Assembly: GCA_000149265.1 (NCBI GenBank)
Contig: CH002903.1
Location: 392,584 to 456,583, forward strand
Direction of reading: 5' to 3'
Length of the DNA: 64,000 nucleotides
DNA from: Ciona savignyi
Taxonomy: Eukaryota; Chordata; Ascidiacea; Phlebobranchia; Cionidae
How positions within the stretch are numbered: the stretch's first letter is position 1; each line of letters opens with the position of its first letter. The notes below the pieces were generated by a model. It had not been told where the DNA came from, made no database searches, and saw only the letters and a program-made list of their open reading frames with translations. The translations under genes and the position numbers were made by a program. Shown one piece after another: positions 36,635 through 49,164 of this stretch.

Positions 36635-38096
36635 TTGGTATATTGAAACTGTTATTATTGGGCGTTAAAACAGATTGGTTAGTGGTTTGAATATGAGAAA
36701 GTTTTGTAGATTTCCCGAAAAACGATTATTGAGATGTACCCTAATGTTTTTTTGCTCGCATTTAAATTTCCTTCGATTCATGTTGGTTTATATTGTTGAT
36801 CCATTTCATACACGTGATATAGTTTATATAGAATTGCTTAGGTATATTCCAGTTAAGGATTTTTCCAGGGTTAACTGTGTTATTTCATTAGGTCCAATTG
36901 CGTTTTTCTTATTCTTGCTATAAATCTGTAAATTTCTAAAATATTTTAAGTAAATATTTCTTTCCAGTCCGGAAATATCGGCAATAACGCCAAAATGGTG
37001 ATTTTTAGACTTTTAGATTGAGAATCCACCTTGTGTTTTTGTAAAATAAATCAGCATGACAGCATTATTAAATGTTTCAACCTAATTGGATAACCCTTTT
37101 TTAACCAATCACCTTGCGACCGGACATGTCTGTCACGAAAGAAGAATTTTTTTTTATAAATTTTATACGAGTGTTTGACAACGTTGCCAAACGATTTCCA
37201 GGCCATAAAAAATATGCATTAAAATTGACACGCTCTATCCAATTCCTGTATTTGGTAGTTTGCGGTAACTAAAAATATATATTCCTGCAAGAGAGTAAAC
37301 AACATACGTTTTAAAACACAGTATTGGTTTTTCCTAAAAGTTGAGTTTATTCTTTTGCTCCTTCTTAGTTTGGTATATTTTTCCCCTTAAAAACACGAAG
37401 CAGGAACTTTAATAAAAATTTGAAAAACGGGGAAAAACGTCAAAAGGACAGTCGTTAAAACATGTATAAAATCCGATTAATCATATACTCGGTATATTTA
37501 GTGTGGCCGCCATACCTACATAAAAAGATTAAATAAATAACATCAGAAAATGTTTAAAACAAAATTACTTCACTGAGCCCCGAAGAAATGTGTGCGGTAA
37601 AATAATGAAGAAAATGGCAAGGTTTAAAAGATAAAGTAGGAAAAGTTGGAGAAAACCAGTTAAAGCAACTATATGTGTTTAAACAAAATCTTGCGTTCTG
37701 TATGCGACAGCTCAACTTAATATACGAGCAAAGAATACATCATGAAAACAATAAAGTTACAAAAAATTAATAAAACCTAAAATGGAACTTTTATAATTTG
37801 GTTTCCTGTTTTAAATATTAAATGATTCAAATTGTGGTAAAATCTATTTATCACTTTTAACTTGCTGTTTGTAGTTACATGTCATATACACGTTTTTTAG
37901 TATTTAAATGACAAAGGTCATAAACAACAATTTTTTCTATAACGATCATAATGGGAAGACGTGGCCATGGATATATATAAATAGCTTTTTATTTTATCTT
38001 TATTTTTCTTACTTATTGTTAAATTTATTTTTCCTTTGCCATACTCATCCTACTACAATTTGCTTTTAGTATTTATATTGCGCAAGTCTTTGTACA
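36635..38096. other. Unassigned intergenic DNA
   Basis: AT-rich sequence between the nested transposons and the 3' end of the inverted GNAT copy. I see no gene, repeat family member or clear regulatory signal in it. Confidence 0.4.
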
Positions 38097-41000
38097 TCAC
38101 GGAAACAAACGGCACTGTAGCTTAGCGAACACTGCTTCTCCGGTGTAAGAATCCCGGTAGGATCGAAGGTCAATTTTCTTTAAACATTTCCAACCATATT
38201 TTGAAGTTATTCGGGCCGACTTGTCGGTAATTGACATACCAACAATCGTATCAAAGTCCCGTTTTCTAGCCAATTGATGGCACCTATTAAAATGATTGCA
38301 GTATTATAATTATGGGTTCTCTTCGGAATTTCGATGGGAACACATTTTGATTTTACTTTTATCTCTTATTTAATTTTTTCTGCGTTACGCTGGTGACATG
38401 CATGCTATGTCGCCAGATTAGTGGCATGAAGGAGTTATCCAATCAGGTTAAAACTTTTAGAAATCTTAGCTGGTATGTTGGTAATTTGCAACCTTTAAAT
38501 TTAAAAATATAAAACTCACGGAAAATTATATATATGATTTAAATTCCTATGAAAGTTAAACATATGTAACGCGCATCGAAACAAAACACAATTTTAATTA
38601 AATTAACCCAGAAAATCCCCCAAAATTGAATTGGCATAGGAAATCAAAAACGCATTATTATTGTTTATATAAAACAGCTAGAAAAAAGATCCAAAATATT
38701 TAGATAGAGAATCAGAATACTAACTAAAAGATGTGTAGGTATCCAGCAGTAAAATAGCTCTTACCTTATAAGAAATTCTTTACCAATACCGAGGTGAAGT
38801 TGATCATAACAAACCACAACTAAATCTGAAAAAAGTATGTTCTTTGTTCCCAATTCTTTGACAATAGTTGGTTCAGACCAATCTTCAAACTGAAATATGG
38901 ATGCACAATCCATTTAAAATGGGCAAAGACAAATGTTTTAATATATTTTTATATTTAAATTATATATATATATTAAAACATAAATCAGGATATGCAAGGG
39001 TACAAATATGGTGATATTAAAATCTCGAATGTATAACTGAGAGGGAGTTTATTGAGCAAAGACACACAGAAAAAACACTTTTAAAGTGTACGGTGCTACT
39101 GATAAGATAATGTTGTTTTTCAATTTATGTTTTGAATTGATAACACACTTTTATTAAAGAAGTAATAGTTAACTCTATCTCATTATTATCTTGAACTGAG
39201 GGCGTTCGCACGAGTCAAGATAAGATAGACATGTCTGCTCTTTTCGATTAGAGGCAAGTTGGACCAGGGAAAAATAATCCTTATACACACGCTTTAATTG
39301 CCGAATATAGCTTCCTAAATAAAATTACAATAGATATCATTTATCTTTCCCGGTTCGCGCGACAAGTCCCACGATCATTTTTAATCAGACTTTCTACTAT
39401 GTCTTACATGCTAATCGTAGCCGCGGTAAGTCGAAAGAATTATTAAAAGAATCATAAAACCTCTTTTCCTAAGCGCTGCAACCGCAATGAGGAAGAAGAA
39501 CACTATATTTTCGTCAAATTGCGGCTCTCACAGTATAACATAAAGGTAGAACCCCAAATGTATTTACCAGAGAACCAATGATATAAGCAAGGTGATGCGT
39601 AAATTGGAAAAAAATCATTTTTTGCTTGCGTCTGTAAGCGTATTCTACCGCTTGCGAAATTAATATCGCTCCCAGGCGCACCAATAAATTCGGTGATGTT
39701 TTTATTAACAATAAAATACAATAAATTCATGGTGTGCTGCATATTACGGGAAAATCTAAGGGTAGGCTGGGCTACTCTACATAACCACGCACTGTATATG
39801 GTATATATATAATTTATATATATATTAATTAATAATAGTTACCCTGGAAATATTATCCAATTTTGGAAAATGCGGAAAATCGGCATGGCTGTATGAACTG
39901 TTGGTGTTTAAAGAAACTCCGTACATTTTGTTGGAAGATTCATCGAATGCCCCTATAGAAGGGCCCATTGGTAAGATAACCTGCAAAAATGTTTTATTTA
40001 AAGAATGGTTTAAATAAGTGTTTCCTTACAGTTGTATAACGTTCCTCGCATTCCTTATTGTTGATTGCTTGATTGCCCTTAATTTGACGCGCGGGCGCTT
40101 TTGTCGCTGCGGCGCACTGCATATAAAAGTGTGTGTAAAATGTGAGAGGAGAATAAAAACTGCCACTATACGATTCGCTACACAATTATTCATCTTTGTC
40201 ATATTAATTTATCACACAGATGTGGCATGTGGCACACATCCCAGCCAGCATATTTGTTCAACTGATACCATCGGGAAGTAGTTCACGTTTGACTTCCAAT
40301 TAGTGTGGTTTTTGATTTGATGTTCCAATTTTAATAGTTGTTCACCCGTATGGAAAGTACGTCACTTTTCGTCGAGATCTCAAGTATACGCACGCACCAA
40401 ATATTTTAGTGTGCAGTGTGCAAACGTCCAAGAGTGCACAGTTTAAGTGTGCACACAATCTCCTTTTTATTACTGTTTTACCAAAATCTTAAACAAACAC
40501 ATTATTTTATCCTAAATATATCGTGTCCGTCAGCTAACATATCTATCTACATAACAAAAAACGGAAAGTAAATTACCCGAGGTCCAGAGAGAGGTATACA
40601 GGTTTGTTGGAAATTATACGATGTTTATGTTTAAAACGTAAGGCCGGTTCAACACACGCTCACGAGCTGGCGCACCGTTAGTTTGTTTTTCATATAATCT
40701 GGCTCCCGAGCGTGCGCTCAGTATAAAGAAACAAACACCTGTCCGCCAGCTCGCGAGCGTGTGTGAAATTACCCAATATCCAAAGACGCAGGAAAAAAAA
40801 CTCGAGTGTGCAGCTGCCGTACTTTTCATACTGCCTGTTTAGGGCTTTGTTAGTAAATGCATTGTTCAATGCAGTCAAGCTCTTTTTGTTTAAAAACACA
40901 AAGTGGCTGTTTACGGAGGGTGATTGTGGATAAGTGTTAAACTAAATTTTAAAGGCAATAGCTTTAACAGACAAACCAAACCTTGAATACATTACTTAAA

Positions 41001-41335
41001 GGGTATTTTAATGCATAAACACAGTGTGGTGTAATAGGATTAAGGGTGCCATATATCATCATTGGATGCCGCTTGTAATCATCTGATGGGTGCTTATAGA
41101 TAAACAAATACATAATTGTGCAATCGAAAATAAAGACAATAACTTTTGCAAGTAACAAACTATAATTGACAATTAACCACTTTACCTTTGATAATATTCT
41201 GGCATATGCACGAAGTTCATCTTTACTCGGAGAAAGACATTGAACGAATATATCCAATGGAAAGTACTCCTTCAACAGAATTTCTATCACATCCTCAGTG
41301 TCATCTTCTGTTAACATTCGGTATACAATCGCCAT
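38097..41335 (-). CDS. Inverted GNAT (aaNAT-like) paralogue, probably decaying
   Basis: Minus-strand exons 41186-41335, 39843-39980, 38765-38889 and 38097-38283 keep the exon lengths (150, 138, 125 nt) and phases of the plus-strand GNAT gene. They would encode 199 residues. Exon 1 (MAIVYRMLTEDDTEDVIEIL) and exon 2 (IGAFDESSNKMYGVSLN) are conserved. In exon 3 motif A reads DQLHLGIGK: the Arg three residues before the first Gly is Leu, so the R/Q-x-x-G-x-G acetyl-CoA loop is damaged. In exon 4, after RSYRDSYTGEAVF, one base is missing relative to the other copy; the frame then stops at 38097 and the homologous end (beginning MYKDLRN) is in another frame. All splice sites look intact. It is either a recent pseudogene or a diverged protein with a shortened tail. 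Confidence 0.68.
40652..40764. repeat. Inverted repeat / small MITE-like hairpin
   Basis: Two 21-nt arms (40652-40672 and 40744-40764) are complementary except at one position, with the core ACACACGCTC...GAGCTGGCG. The 71-base loop contains further GAGCGTGCGCTC palindromy. It lies in intron 1 of the inverted GNAT copy, and its GC content is far above its surroundings. Confidence 0.6.
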
Positions 41336-41596
41336 CCTTGTATATAACTCAAAATACCAAGCAATTAAGCGGGCAATTTCCAGGCAGGAAATTGAGGAAA
41401 GCAGGAATGGAAACTGCTGTATTTAAAGAGGCAAAATACAAGTAAACCAATAATTAGACGTGAGATTAAGACATCACAAATCGTGGCAATTATAGCAAAT
41501 ATTAGGCTTTGGTAAACGAACAAATAGTTTTTCACTGCGCTACTCGCATGATATATAGTAACAATGGTGCTGGTGGAGACATACTAAATAGCTAAC

Positions 41597-41885
41597 GCTT
41601 CAGCGGTCAACTTCTAATCGGCCCGAGCCCACAGATGCAGGTTCGAAATTGGTCACTAGCTAGTCGGTTGTGTCTTTTGGCAAGGCACTTAACAGACATT
41701 GCCTGAACCCGGGGCATTAATGGGTTTTATACTCAATTGAGAAAACGTCTAAAATATATACAATGCAATGCAATAGCTATACGGTAACCCGACGGTTGTC
41801 GCGAGGTGATCTGGCGAATGCCCGGGTGTTAACCCCCTTGGTTTTCCAATTCACAAAATGATCATGAATATCCTATACTATTCTA
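41597..41885 (+). mobile_element. Composite SINE (family A), near full length
   Basis: TGCAGGTTCGAAATTGGTC (box-B-like), CTAGTCGGTTGTGTC, GACATTGCCTGAACCC, CAATAGC...GGTAACCCGACG and the tail ATGAATATCCTATACTATTC appear in order. The box-A head is mutated. Confidence 0.72.
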
Positions 41886-43073
41886 TTATATATAAGGCTT
41901 TAATTATAAATATAATTTTTTATTTGGAAACACTGTGCTCCTCATTTCGATCCCTGCTTTCCGCTATTGTCTGCCAACTTAACTTTCCGAATCACGTTGG
42001 GAGTTGCCTGTTTGCTTGACGTATTTTCTGGTCACGCATGAGCAACCTCTTATTTCCTCCTTCAACTTATTGTATACTTTCTATACATTTTAGGATTGCG
42101 CCGGTTCTTTAAAATGGTGGCGTTAGCGATTTTATATAAATTATGTATATATTTCTGCACAAGTCAGACTTTTGAGTAGCAAATAACGTGTTTCAAGGTC
42201 ACTGCCGTCTTATTTCACATCGACAACCACGAATGCTGCATGTGTTATCTTTCTGTTAATATATGAACCACGTAACTGGAATCAAATACAAAAAAACAGG
42301 TCGTATTTTAATCTTTCTCAATAAAAAAACAAAACAAAATGAGAATATCTTTCATTTAAAATAGGCATTTACCCCGTTTTTTTAATGGACTGTGATTAAG
42401 GTCACTATAACAGATTTCATGTTTAGGAGGCGTTCAACTAATTAATCTCCCTATCTCTTTAAATGCAAATTGACCTCACAAAAACGGCTGTCACTCAATA
42501 CCTGACACAGGAAGTCTTAGATTTTTTCACAATTAAAAAATTAAAGCTTGGATCTGCAACCTAAATTTAAAACCCTCCAAAACGTTACTTAAAAATTTTG
42601 ATCTGCTACCTCTTCGTACATCAGCAACTTTTTCCAACATAACCGCTATCAGATGCACAATCAACACCTTTATTTCAAAAAACACTGCTCCACTATTAGG
42701 CCTACAAAATTGAACAGCTAACGAGAATACCGGCGCGCAGCCTAGCACAGCAAAATACTGCTTCTAAAACACACATTGGGGAATTACCACCATTGTTACC
42801 CAGGAAAACACACGTTTAAAAACAATGACTAAGGGATTCGTCACGTCCTGCCGCGTATTGTGGTCCATTAATTAGTTATACGCTATCTTTATATACGTGT
42901 GTAAAAAAACACAAGAGGCGTTGTCACCATTTAGTAGAATGCAATAATTAACTGGGTTAGTGCAATCTCCTCCAATAAGTGCTTTGCCCAAGAACACAAC
43001 CGATTAGACAGCGAATGCCATTTCCGAATTCGCAAGCCTTCATTTGAAAGACAATTGTTTAGGGTAATTGCTA

Positions 43074-43365
43074 GATTAGGATATTCATTTTTATCCCCGT
43101 GAATGGGAAAACCAAGGGGGTTAACACAAGGGCAATCGTCAGATCACCTCGCGCCCATCGTCGGATTACCGGAGCTATTGCAGTGTGTTGTATACGATAG
43201 ACACGTTCCTTCAATTTGGTAGAACCCATTAATCCGCTTGGTTCAGGCAATGTCCGTAAAGTGCCTTGCCCAAGGACACAACCAACTAGCTAGCGACCAG
43301 TTTTCGCACCTGCAACCTTTCGATTGAAAGGCGACGCACTTAACCGTTAGACCAACGGGGCGGAC
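43074..43365 (-). mobile_element. Full-length composite SINE (family A)
   Basis: Complete in reverse: the tail TTAGGATATTCATTTTTATC, GGGCAATCGTCAGATCACCT, CGTCGGATTACCGGAGCTAT, TTCAATTTGGTAGAACCCAT, then the complement of the tRNA-like head ending CCGTTAGACCAACGGGGCGG. It is one of the best-preserved copies here. Confidence 0.8.
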
Positions 43366-46300
43366 AGTGGCCGGACAGATTGTTTTCTTTTTAATATCCT
43401 TGAAGCAATATTGCTTGCCGGACTAACATTTCACCAAGTAAAACAGGTGAATTCATTAAAAAGTACGATTTTGTTTTTCATTTTTGGGAATCCTTTGGGC
43501 CAACCACCAAAATTTTGATTTTTCGGTACATTGGTTTTCCTGATATGGGCCAATTTTAAACTTCACCAGGCCTGAAATGAAAACATGTATTAATAATGCA
43601 TTGACGTTGTTTGTAAGTGTTGATGAAATTTAGAGTTTTGTAATTTAAATCTCTTGAAGTTCTACGTCTGGCGTATATAGTTGGCCTCCGAAAAAGCTCC
43701 ACAAAGACAAAACGAAAGCTTGTTAGCAAAAATTAAACATAGAAATAAAAAGCGATGAAAATATTTGAAAACTAACTGAACTGCGCATTTTGAGATCAGA
43801 AAAATGTTCAGCATTTCTGTTATTTAAACCTTACCACCATCAATGTAGGTTAGTGATATATAATAGTAAATTTCCCTTGTTTGACATGTCCGCAATTTAG
43901 TAGTGCTGAGTCTGTCCGTTCAGTTAAGTTTATGCTAGGATTTGTTAATAAAACGGTCGAAATTCGATTGTCTTTCCCATCGGCCGGAAACGTTTGAGTT
44001 AGCTGTTTGGATTGCTAGACACAGCCCTGGATAAAGGATATAGATGTACATTGTGCATTCAAAATAAGTTAAGTTGCGCATTCAAATACATTCAAAATTG
44101 AGCATTCAAATAAGTTTAGTTTTGTACTGCAATGAGATTGGTGTGTAGGACAAGTCGTATATGGTCTATAGTTAAGCCCTGATAAATCTACGTCTTTTAT
44201 TATGACGAAATAAGTCTACGAGTGTTGTAGTGTGGCCAATCAAACCTTTGTATGATACTTACACTGCAGTGTATGTATGGTTTATACCCATGAATGATGA
44301 ATCGCGGGTTAGTAACCCTACGGTCAATCGTTAAATTACATAACTAGTACGTAAGGGCTGCGTTACCACATTGGAAACCATTAGAATACTTTGCTCCAAC
44401 TCTAAGGTTACTGAAGCTACTGTAGCGTGTTGTGTATAAACAACACGTTACTTTAATTTCAGTAGAAAACCCATCAGTCCACTACCCATCAGTTCAGGCA
44501 TAGAATACTAGCTTACTGTACGTTAGTATTCTATGGTTCAGGCAACAGACTCAAAATGACCTTAATGTCATTGTTTGTTTAGCCTCCACATGTTTTTGAT
44601 ATCTATGCTGAACCATTATATATGTTGTCTTGCATCATAAACGTTTGTGTAATAATTTGCGATTGTTTTGCCATCGCCCAGACTAGACCACATGGCAGCT
44701 AATGCATAGATAGACCAAGAGGATCCTATTATACGTCAGTATGTATACTAGACAAGTCAGTTAGTTAGCTTTCTTTTCTGACTTATTAGCTACTGTTTAC
44801 TGTACACCTCAGATGTCGCATTTTTCGCAACGATAATGATTCAAATGTTTGTAATATTGTGTTGTATTTTATTCCGATATTGTGCTCATAAATTGAACTA
44901 ATTAGATTCTTTTACTTTTGGTTCACCAAAAAAAGCTACCGTGAACAACTTCCATGTCGTAAAAAGTGTTATTCTTACATCACGAACTTGATCATTTCCA
45001 TATACATTAGCCAATAACGTGATCAGTTTCGTATTACTATCATCCGTATTATGTACTAACTATTGAAGCAGGGAACTTAGTCAGCGTTTTATTTACTCGA
45101 TACGTGTTGTTTTTGTACCACAAACCCCTTTGCGGCACCCGATGAAGTAACGCTTATAGTTTAACGTTTTATAAACGGTTTAAAATAATCCTTTACAGCA
45201 AAGATAACTACACAGAAATCCTTTTTATTAAAGAAATGCCGACTGTGTCAGTACGTTTAGTGTAATTTTCGACTGCTTTCTACTTGGCGTTAGGGGTATT
45301 TTTTACAATTTGTGTTTACATTTAAAGACCATTTTTAATAAATTCGCCTACAGTTAGTTAGTTATATGGACCAATAGTCTATAAAAAACACCTGGCCGCT
45401 AATCATTAAATTGCCGTACGGCCATAGTTCAGGTCCATTAAAGCAAACGGATTTTATGACATCAAAATGACTGTAAACTGTTATAGCTCTAAATAACTGT
45501 GGTATAACTTTGCGAATGAGTCATTATTGTGGTCAAATACACTGCCGTTCGTAAGCTATTGGCACAAGTGCCAGTAGCTTGGGGACCACATTAGTTCTAT
45601 GCTCTGACATGTTGTTAGTTTGTAACTTAGAAGTCACAATACACATGCGCAGGGTGTGTAGATCTCAGTACATTGTTTTTTTCCCCGTGGCTTAGTGCAG
45701 TCCTTACGAATGCATCAAAACTTAGAATCGATACATTTATAAAAAGATGTTGCACAGAATGCAATTCTAGAACTGTTGCTTTAATGGAGTTCAGCTAAAC
45801 GTTAAAGAAGATTAGGTTGAAAGCCTGATTGTAGTACATGTATACATATATAGTCCGACAAGACAGTCTAATGTACTAACGAAAATCAAAGAACTGATTT
45901 TACTTTAATAAGAATTTTCTCTATCACTGGTTAGACTTGTTTGTTTTCTCGTTTATTAGCAATCAATAAAATAATTAATTAGTATTTCAGAACCTGTCAT
46001 CACGAAAAGTACAATTTTCACTCCCACAAGTAAATTATAATTTGCGATTTTGACGTCACAATTGACAATTTTACGATTGGAAGAATGTACTGTAGGTCTT
46101 TAGAATACTGCTTCGCATCTCTAGTTAATTAAGTATGCTAATAAACTATGTTAGCATAAAAGTCCGATCCAATATACAAAATGCCTTAGTTACAAAGTGT
46201 TTTTTTTTAAACAACCAACCCAATGTGATTATTACTTTATCGGTCCGTGAAGCAATTTGTCAAATTTTAACGGTCTGCAAACAAAAAGGATAACAACACT

Positions 46301-46810
46301 GACTCAAGAACCTCTACCTACTACCAGTCTGCTTGCATGGATTTATTGATTGTGCAAATCAATGCCCATAACTATACCCGACGAGTTTTAATTACAGCTA
46401 TATATGCTGCATGGTACGCGCCTGCGTCATAAATCTACTCCGTATTACCAATTTCGCTTTTAAAACCTCAAGCAGGACTCGCAGTGAAGACTTTTTTTCC
46501 GTTTTAACCAGGGTCAGTCAGCTGTAGTGATCTACATAAATAGATAAGTAGGTTACGCTTCTCTCGTCGACACTGTAAGCAAATCGTTTGATGTGGTAAT
46601 GACGTATATGGAATGCATGGTTAGTCTTCAAGTGATAGTTTTGTTCAAGAATAAGTAAATTTGCTATATATAACAATTTACATTTTTAATGGTAAAGTTT
46701 GTTTATATTACCAGACAAGAGACAACTGTAGTGTTTGTAAGGGTAATTTATAGCAGAAAGATCTTTTGTAAATCTGAATTTATTTTCATATTGTGGAAAA
46801 TTGGTCAAAA

Positions 46811-49164
46811 ATGAAGGCAAGCGATTTTATTATATTTCCTGGGAGCAAGAGTGGTGCTTTTTATAAGTCACAGGTAAGGCACAAGGTTGTAGCTTGCTTG
46901 TAACAACCGCCTCTTTATTTCTGAAGTGTTTAGACAGGACTACCCTTAGGACAAATGTTGTAAAAGCGTTTTAGCAACTATGGAAAAGACAACAAAGATT
47001 CACTCTAAACCTGGTAGTAGTAGCGTCATAGCTGAATTATCAAGCGTGACCGCTATTTTAATCGTAGTTTTTACGCTCGTTGCATTCTTAGTTCGGCAAT
47101 ATTTGTGTATGCTTTGGTTATTTATAGTTTACTTTTGTTCTTATTTAACAAATCCGTTTCTGTGCAATTTATTTACCAGTCGTGTTGTGTGAAAGGTTTC
47201 AGTTTCGAAATTGATCGATAACTACTGCGTTATGTCCTTGGGCAAGCACTTCGTTTGACATTGGCTGAACCCAGTGGAATGATGGGGGCTACTAAACTGA
47301 AGGAATGGCTTAATCACACATGAAATTCACGAGAATAAGCATTTTATATCCTATTCGAGAATCGAGGTTCGATAATTTTAACAAAAACTCAATAGCGTTG
47401 GACGAATAATCCATATGTGCATTAATAATAATTTAATTCATCACAGCTTATACCAGCTGATTTAGTAGTGTAGCTTAGTATCAAAAATGCTGTTTAAGCC
47501 AACATGAAAATTGTAATTTTTTCACCGCGTATGCACAGCAGTCTTCTGCATGTTTTAGCGCTGGGATACATATGATTACTCTAAAGCAGGCATAGAAAAC
47601 ATACGGTCCGTGAAGGGATTTTGACCGGCCGGCAGACTGGATATAACCATACCCTGTAATTATGATATTGAATACTATTCATGTAATAAATCCGGCCCAC
47701 CAAGAACTTCATTGTCCTACACCTAACCCGCCGACTAGAAAAGTTACCCAGCCCTGTTCTAAAGTATATTATCTATTCTAACGAACGTTTTGTTTTTCAG
47801 CTACCAATTCACCCGAAATACTACCTCGCTTACCGTGGTGTGGTTTTCAGCTATTGGTTCACTACTTATTTGCTTGACATGTACTCTAATATGGACAGTG
47901 GTTGGTTTTTCTCGTACCTTTCGCATTGGTGCGAAATGTCTATTCTGGTGTATTTCTTCACCGCTTTTTGCACCGCTTGTCTCGGCTTCTCGGAGTTCAA
48001 TAAAAGAAGGCGGAAGAATTTAGAAGATTTACCACATAACTTGCATTTAAAAAAGAATAGCGAGACACTGGAATTTGAAATGAAAGGTTAGATTTTTTTT
48101 AATAAAAAATCAATTTATATTTAATCTTATGTCGTTGATATTTTAGTGTTTGTATTCTTTTTCTTAAGCCGGGTCCTTATGGCAAGCTTTCGTACGTTTT
48201 TCGGATAAGGTCGGCGTAAATAAACAAATAGGATAAGGTCGGCGTAAGTAAATAAACAAACCAAATTTGCATTTTAGCTGTCTTATACTGCCGAACCATG
48301 CTTACCTGACCACCTGTGGACCGTCATCAGGCGGTAGCGTAAGCGGGGTGGCCATGTTAGCGATTTTTTCTTTATATCATCCTGTTTGTAGCGTTATTGT
48401 ATTTGGACCCGGCTTTTATATTTTATAAGCACAATTTAACGAGCACGTAGTAAACATTCCGCACATTACAAGTACAATCGAAGACTGTTAAAGCTAATGC
48501 AATGTGCTGTTACATGTTGAAATGTTTTAACCCCCTGGATCGGGGTAGCGTCCAATATGTGCGTTAAAAGATTTTTTTTATTTAAATAGGGATCCAATCC
48601 GAAACCTACTATGTTCGTACGTAGTCAACCACATGGCGGCATCAGAATTTTACATACATGGATTATGTTTACCCTTTTTTAGAATTGGACTCGCCCTTGA
48701 GATGGAATCATTACGTCACAACTATCTTCTTTGTTTCGTCATTTAATCTTGCTGTCATCGTCACATCAGTATTCCCAGTGATGGGAGATCCAACTTACCA
48801 GAATGGCTCATTTCTAAGCGTCAACATCCACGTTCTTAACCTTGTCCTGATGATTATTGACTTATGCATTAACTCTTTGTCCGTCCATTATATGCAATCG
48901 TTTATTACTGTTGTCACCTCTGCTTGTTATGCTGTGATGTTAATTAGTCTCCATTTAACAGGTGCTCGGTCGGCAGTTTACCCGTTAGTTGATTATAAAA
49001 ACAACCCAGTCGCAACCTCTTTATTAACAGTAGGCATGATATTGATTGCTCCATTTATATCTCACGCTGTTGTATATTTTTTGTACCGTATAAAAGTATT
49101 CATTTTGCATAAAATAAGACGTAATGAATGTCCAAGTGAACCCGTAGTGTCCATGCAAATATAA
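46811..49164 (+). CDS. Rolling-stone-like six-pass membrane protein B
   Basis: Three exons join in phase: 46811-46873, 47801-48086 and 48683-49164. They encode 276 residues. Exon 1 (MKASDFIIFPGSKSGAFYKS) ends like that of gene A. Exon 2 carries two membrane segments (VVFSYWFTTYLLDMY and MSILVYFFTAFCTACLGF) and the basic FNKRRRK loop. Exon 3 carries four (TTIFFVSSFNLAVIVTSV, VLNLVLMIIDLCINSL, ITVVTSACYAVMLISL, LLTVGMILIAPFISHAVVYF) around a GARSAVYPLVDY loop. Exon number, phases (0, 1) and the 286-nt second exon equal those of gene A 13 kb upstream on the same strand, so the two are tandem paralogues. The TNWG motif of gene A before membrane segment 2 is LSHWCE here. The cellular role is presumed from the family only. 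Confidence 0.83.
47215..47345 (+). mobile_element. Partial composite SINE (family A)
   Basis: Intron 1 of rolling-stone-like gene B. GTTATGTCCTTGGGCAAGCA, GACATTGGCTGAACCCAGTG and CTACTAAACTGAAGGAA match the body; the tail is CATTTTATATCCTATTC. The middle third is deleted. Confidence 0.6.
47587..47756. mobile_element. 170-bp hAT MITE related to the 28845-29582 element
   Basis: Shares ACATACGG, GTGAAGGGATTTTGACCGGC and CCACCAAGAACTTCATTGTC with the two ends of the 738-bp element, but lacks its middle. Flanks CTCTAAAG and TTCTAAAG are an 8-bp target duplication with one mismatch. Located in intron 1 of rolling-stone-like gene B. Confidence 0.82.
48295..48360. mobile_element. Short copy of the pogo-like inverted repeat
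   Basis: CATGCTTACCTGACCACCTG ... GCGTAAGCGGGGTGGCCATG closely matches 36010-36075. Located in intron 2 of rolling-stone-like gene B. Confidence 0.5.

Larger units (their letters stand above)
41336..46810. other. Intergenic region with SINEs
   Basis: About 5.5 kb between the start of the inverted GNAT copy and rolling-stone-like gene B. It holds a plus-oriented family A SINE (41597-41885), a full-length minus-oriented one (43074-43365), a badly eroded copy near 44400-44510 and one TGACGTCA at 46051-46058. No coding exon was recognised. Confidence 0.5.
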
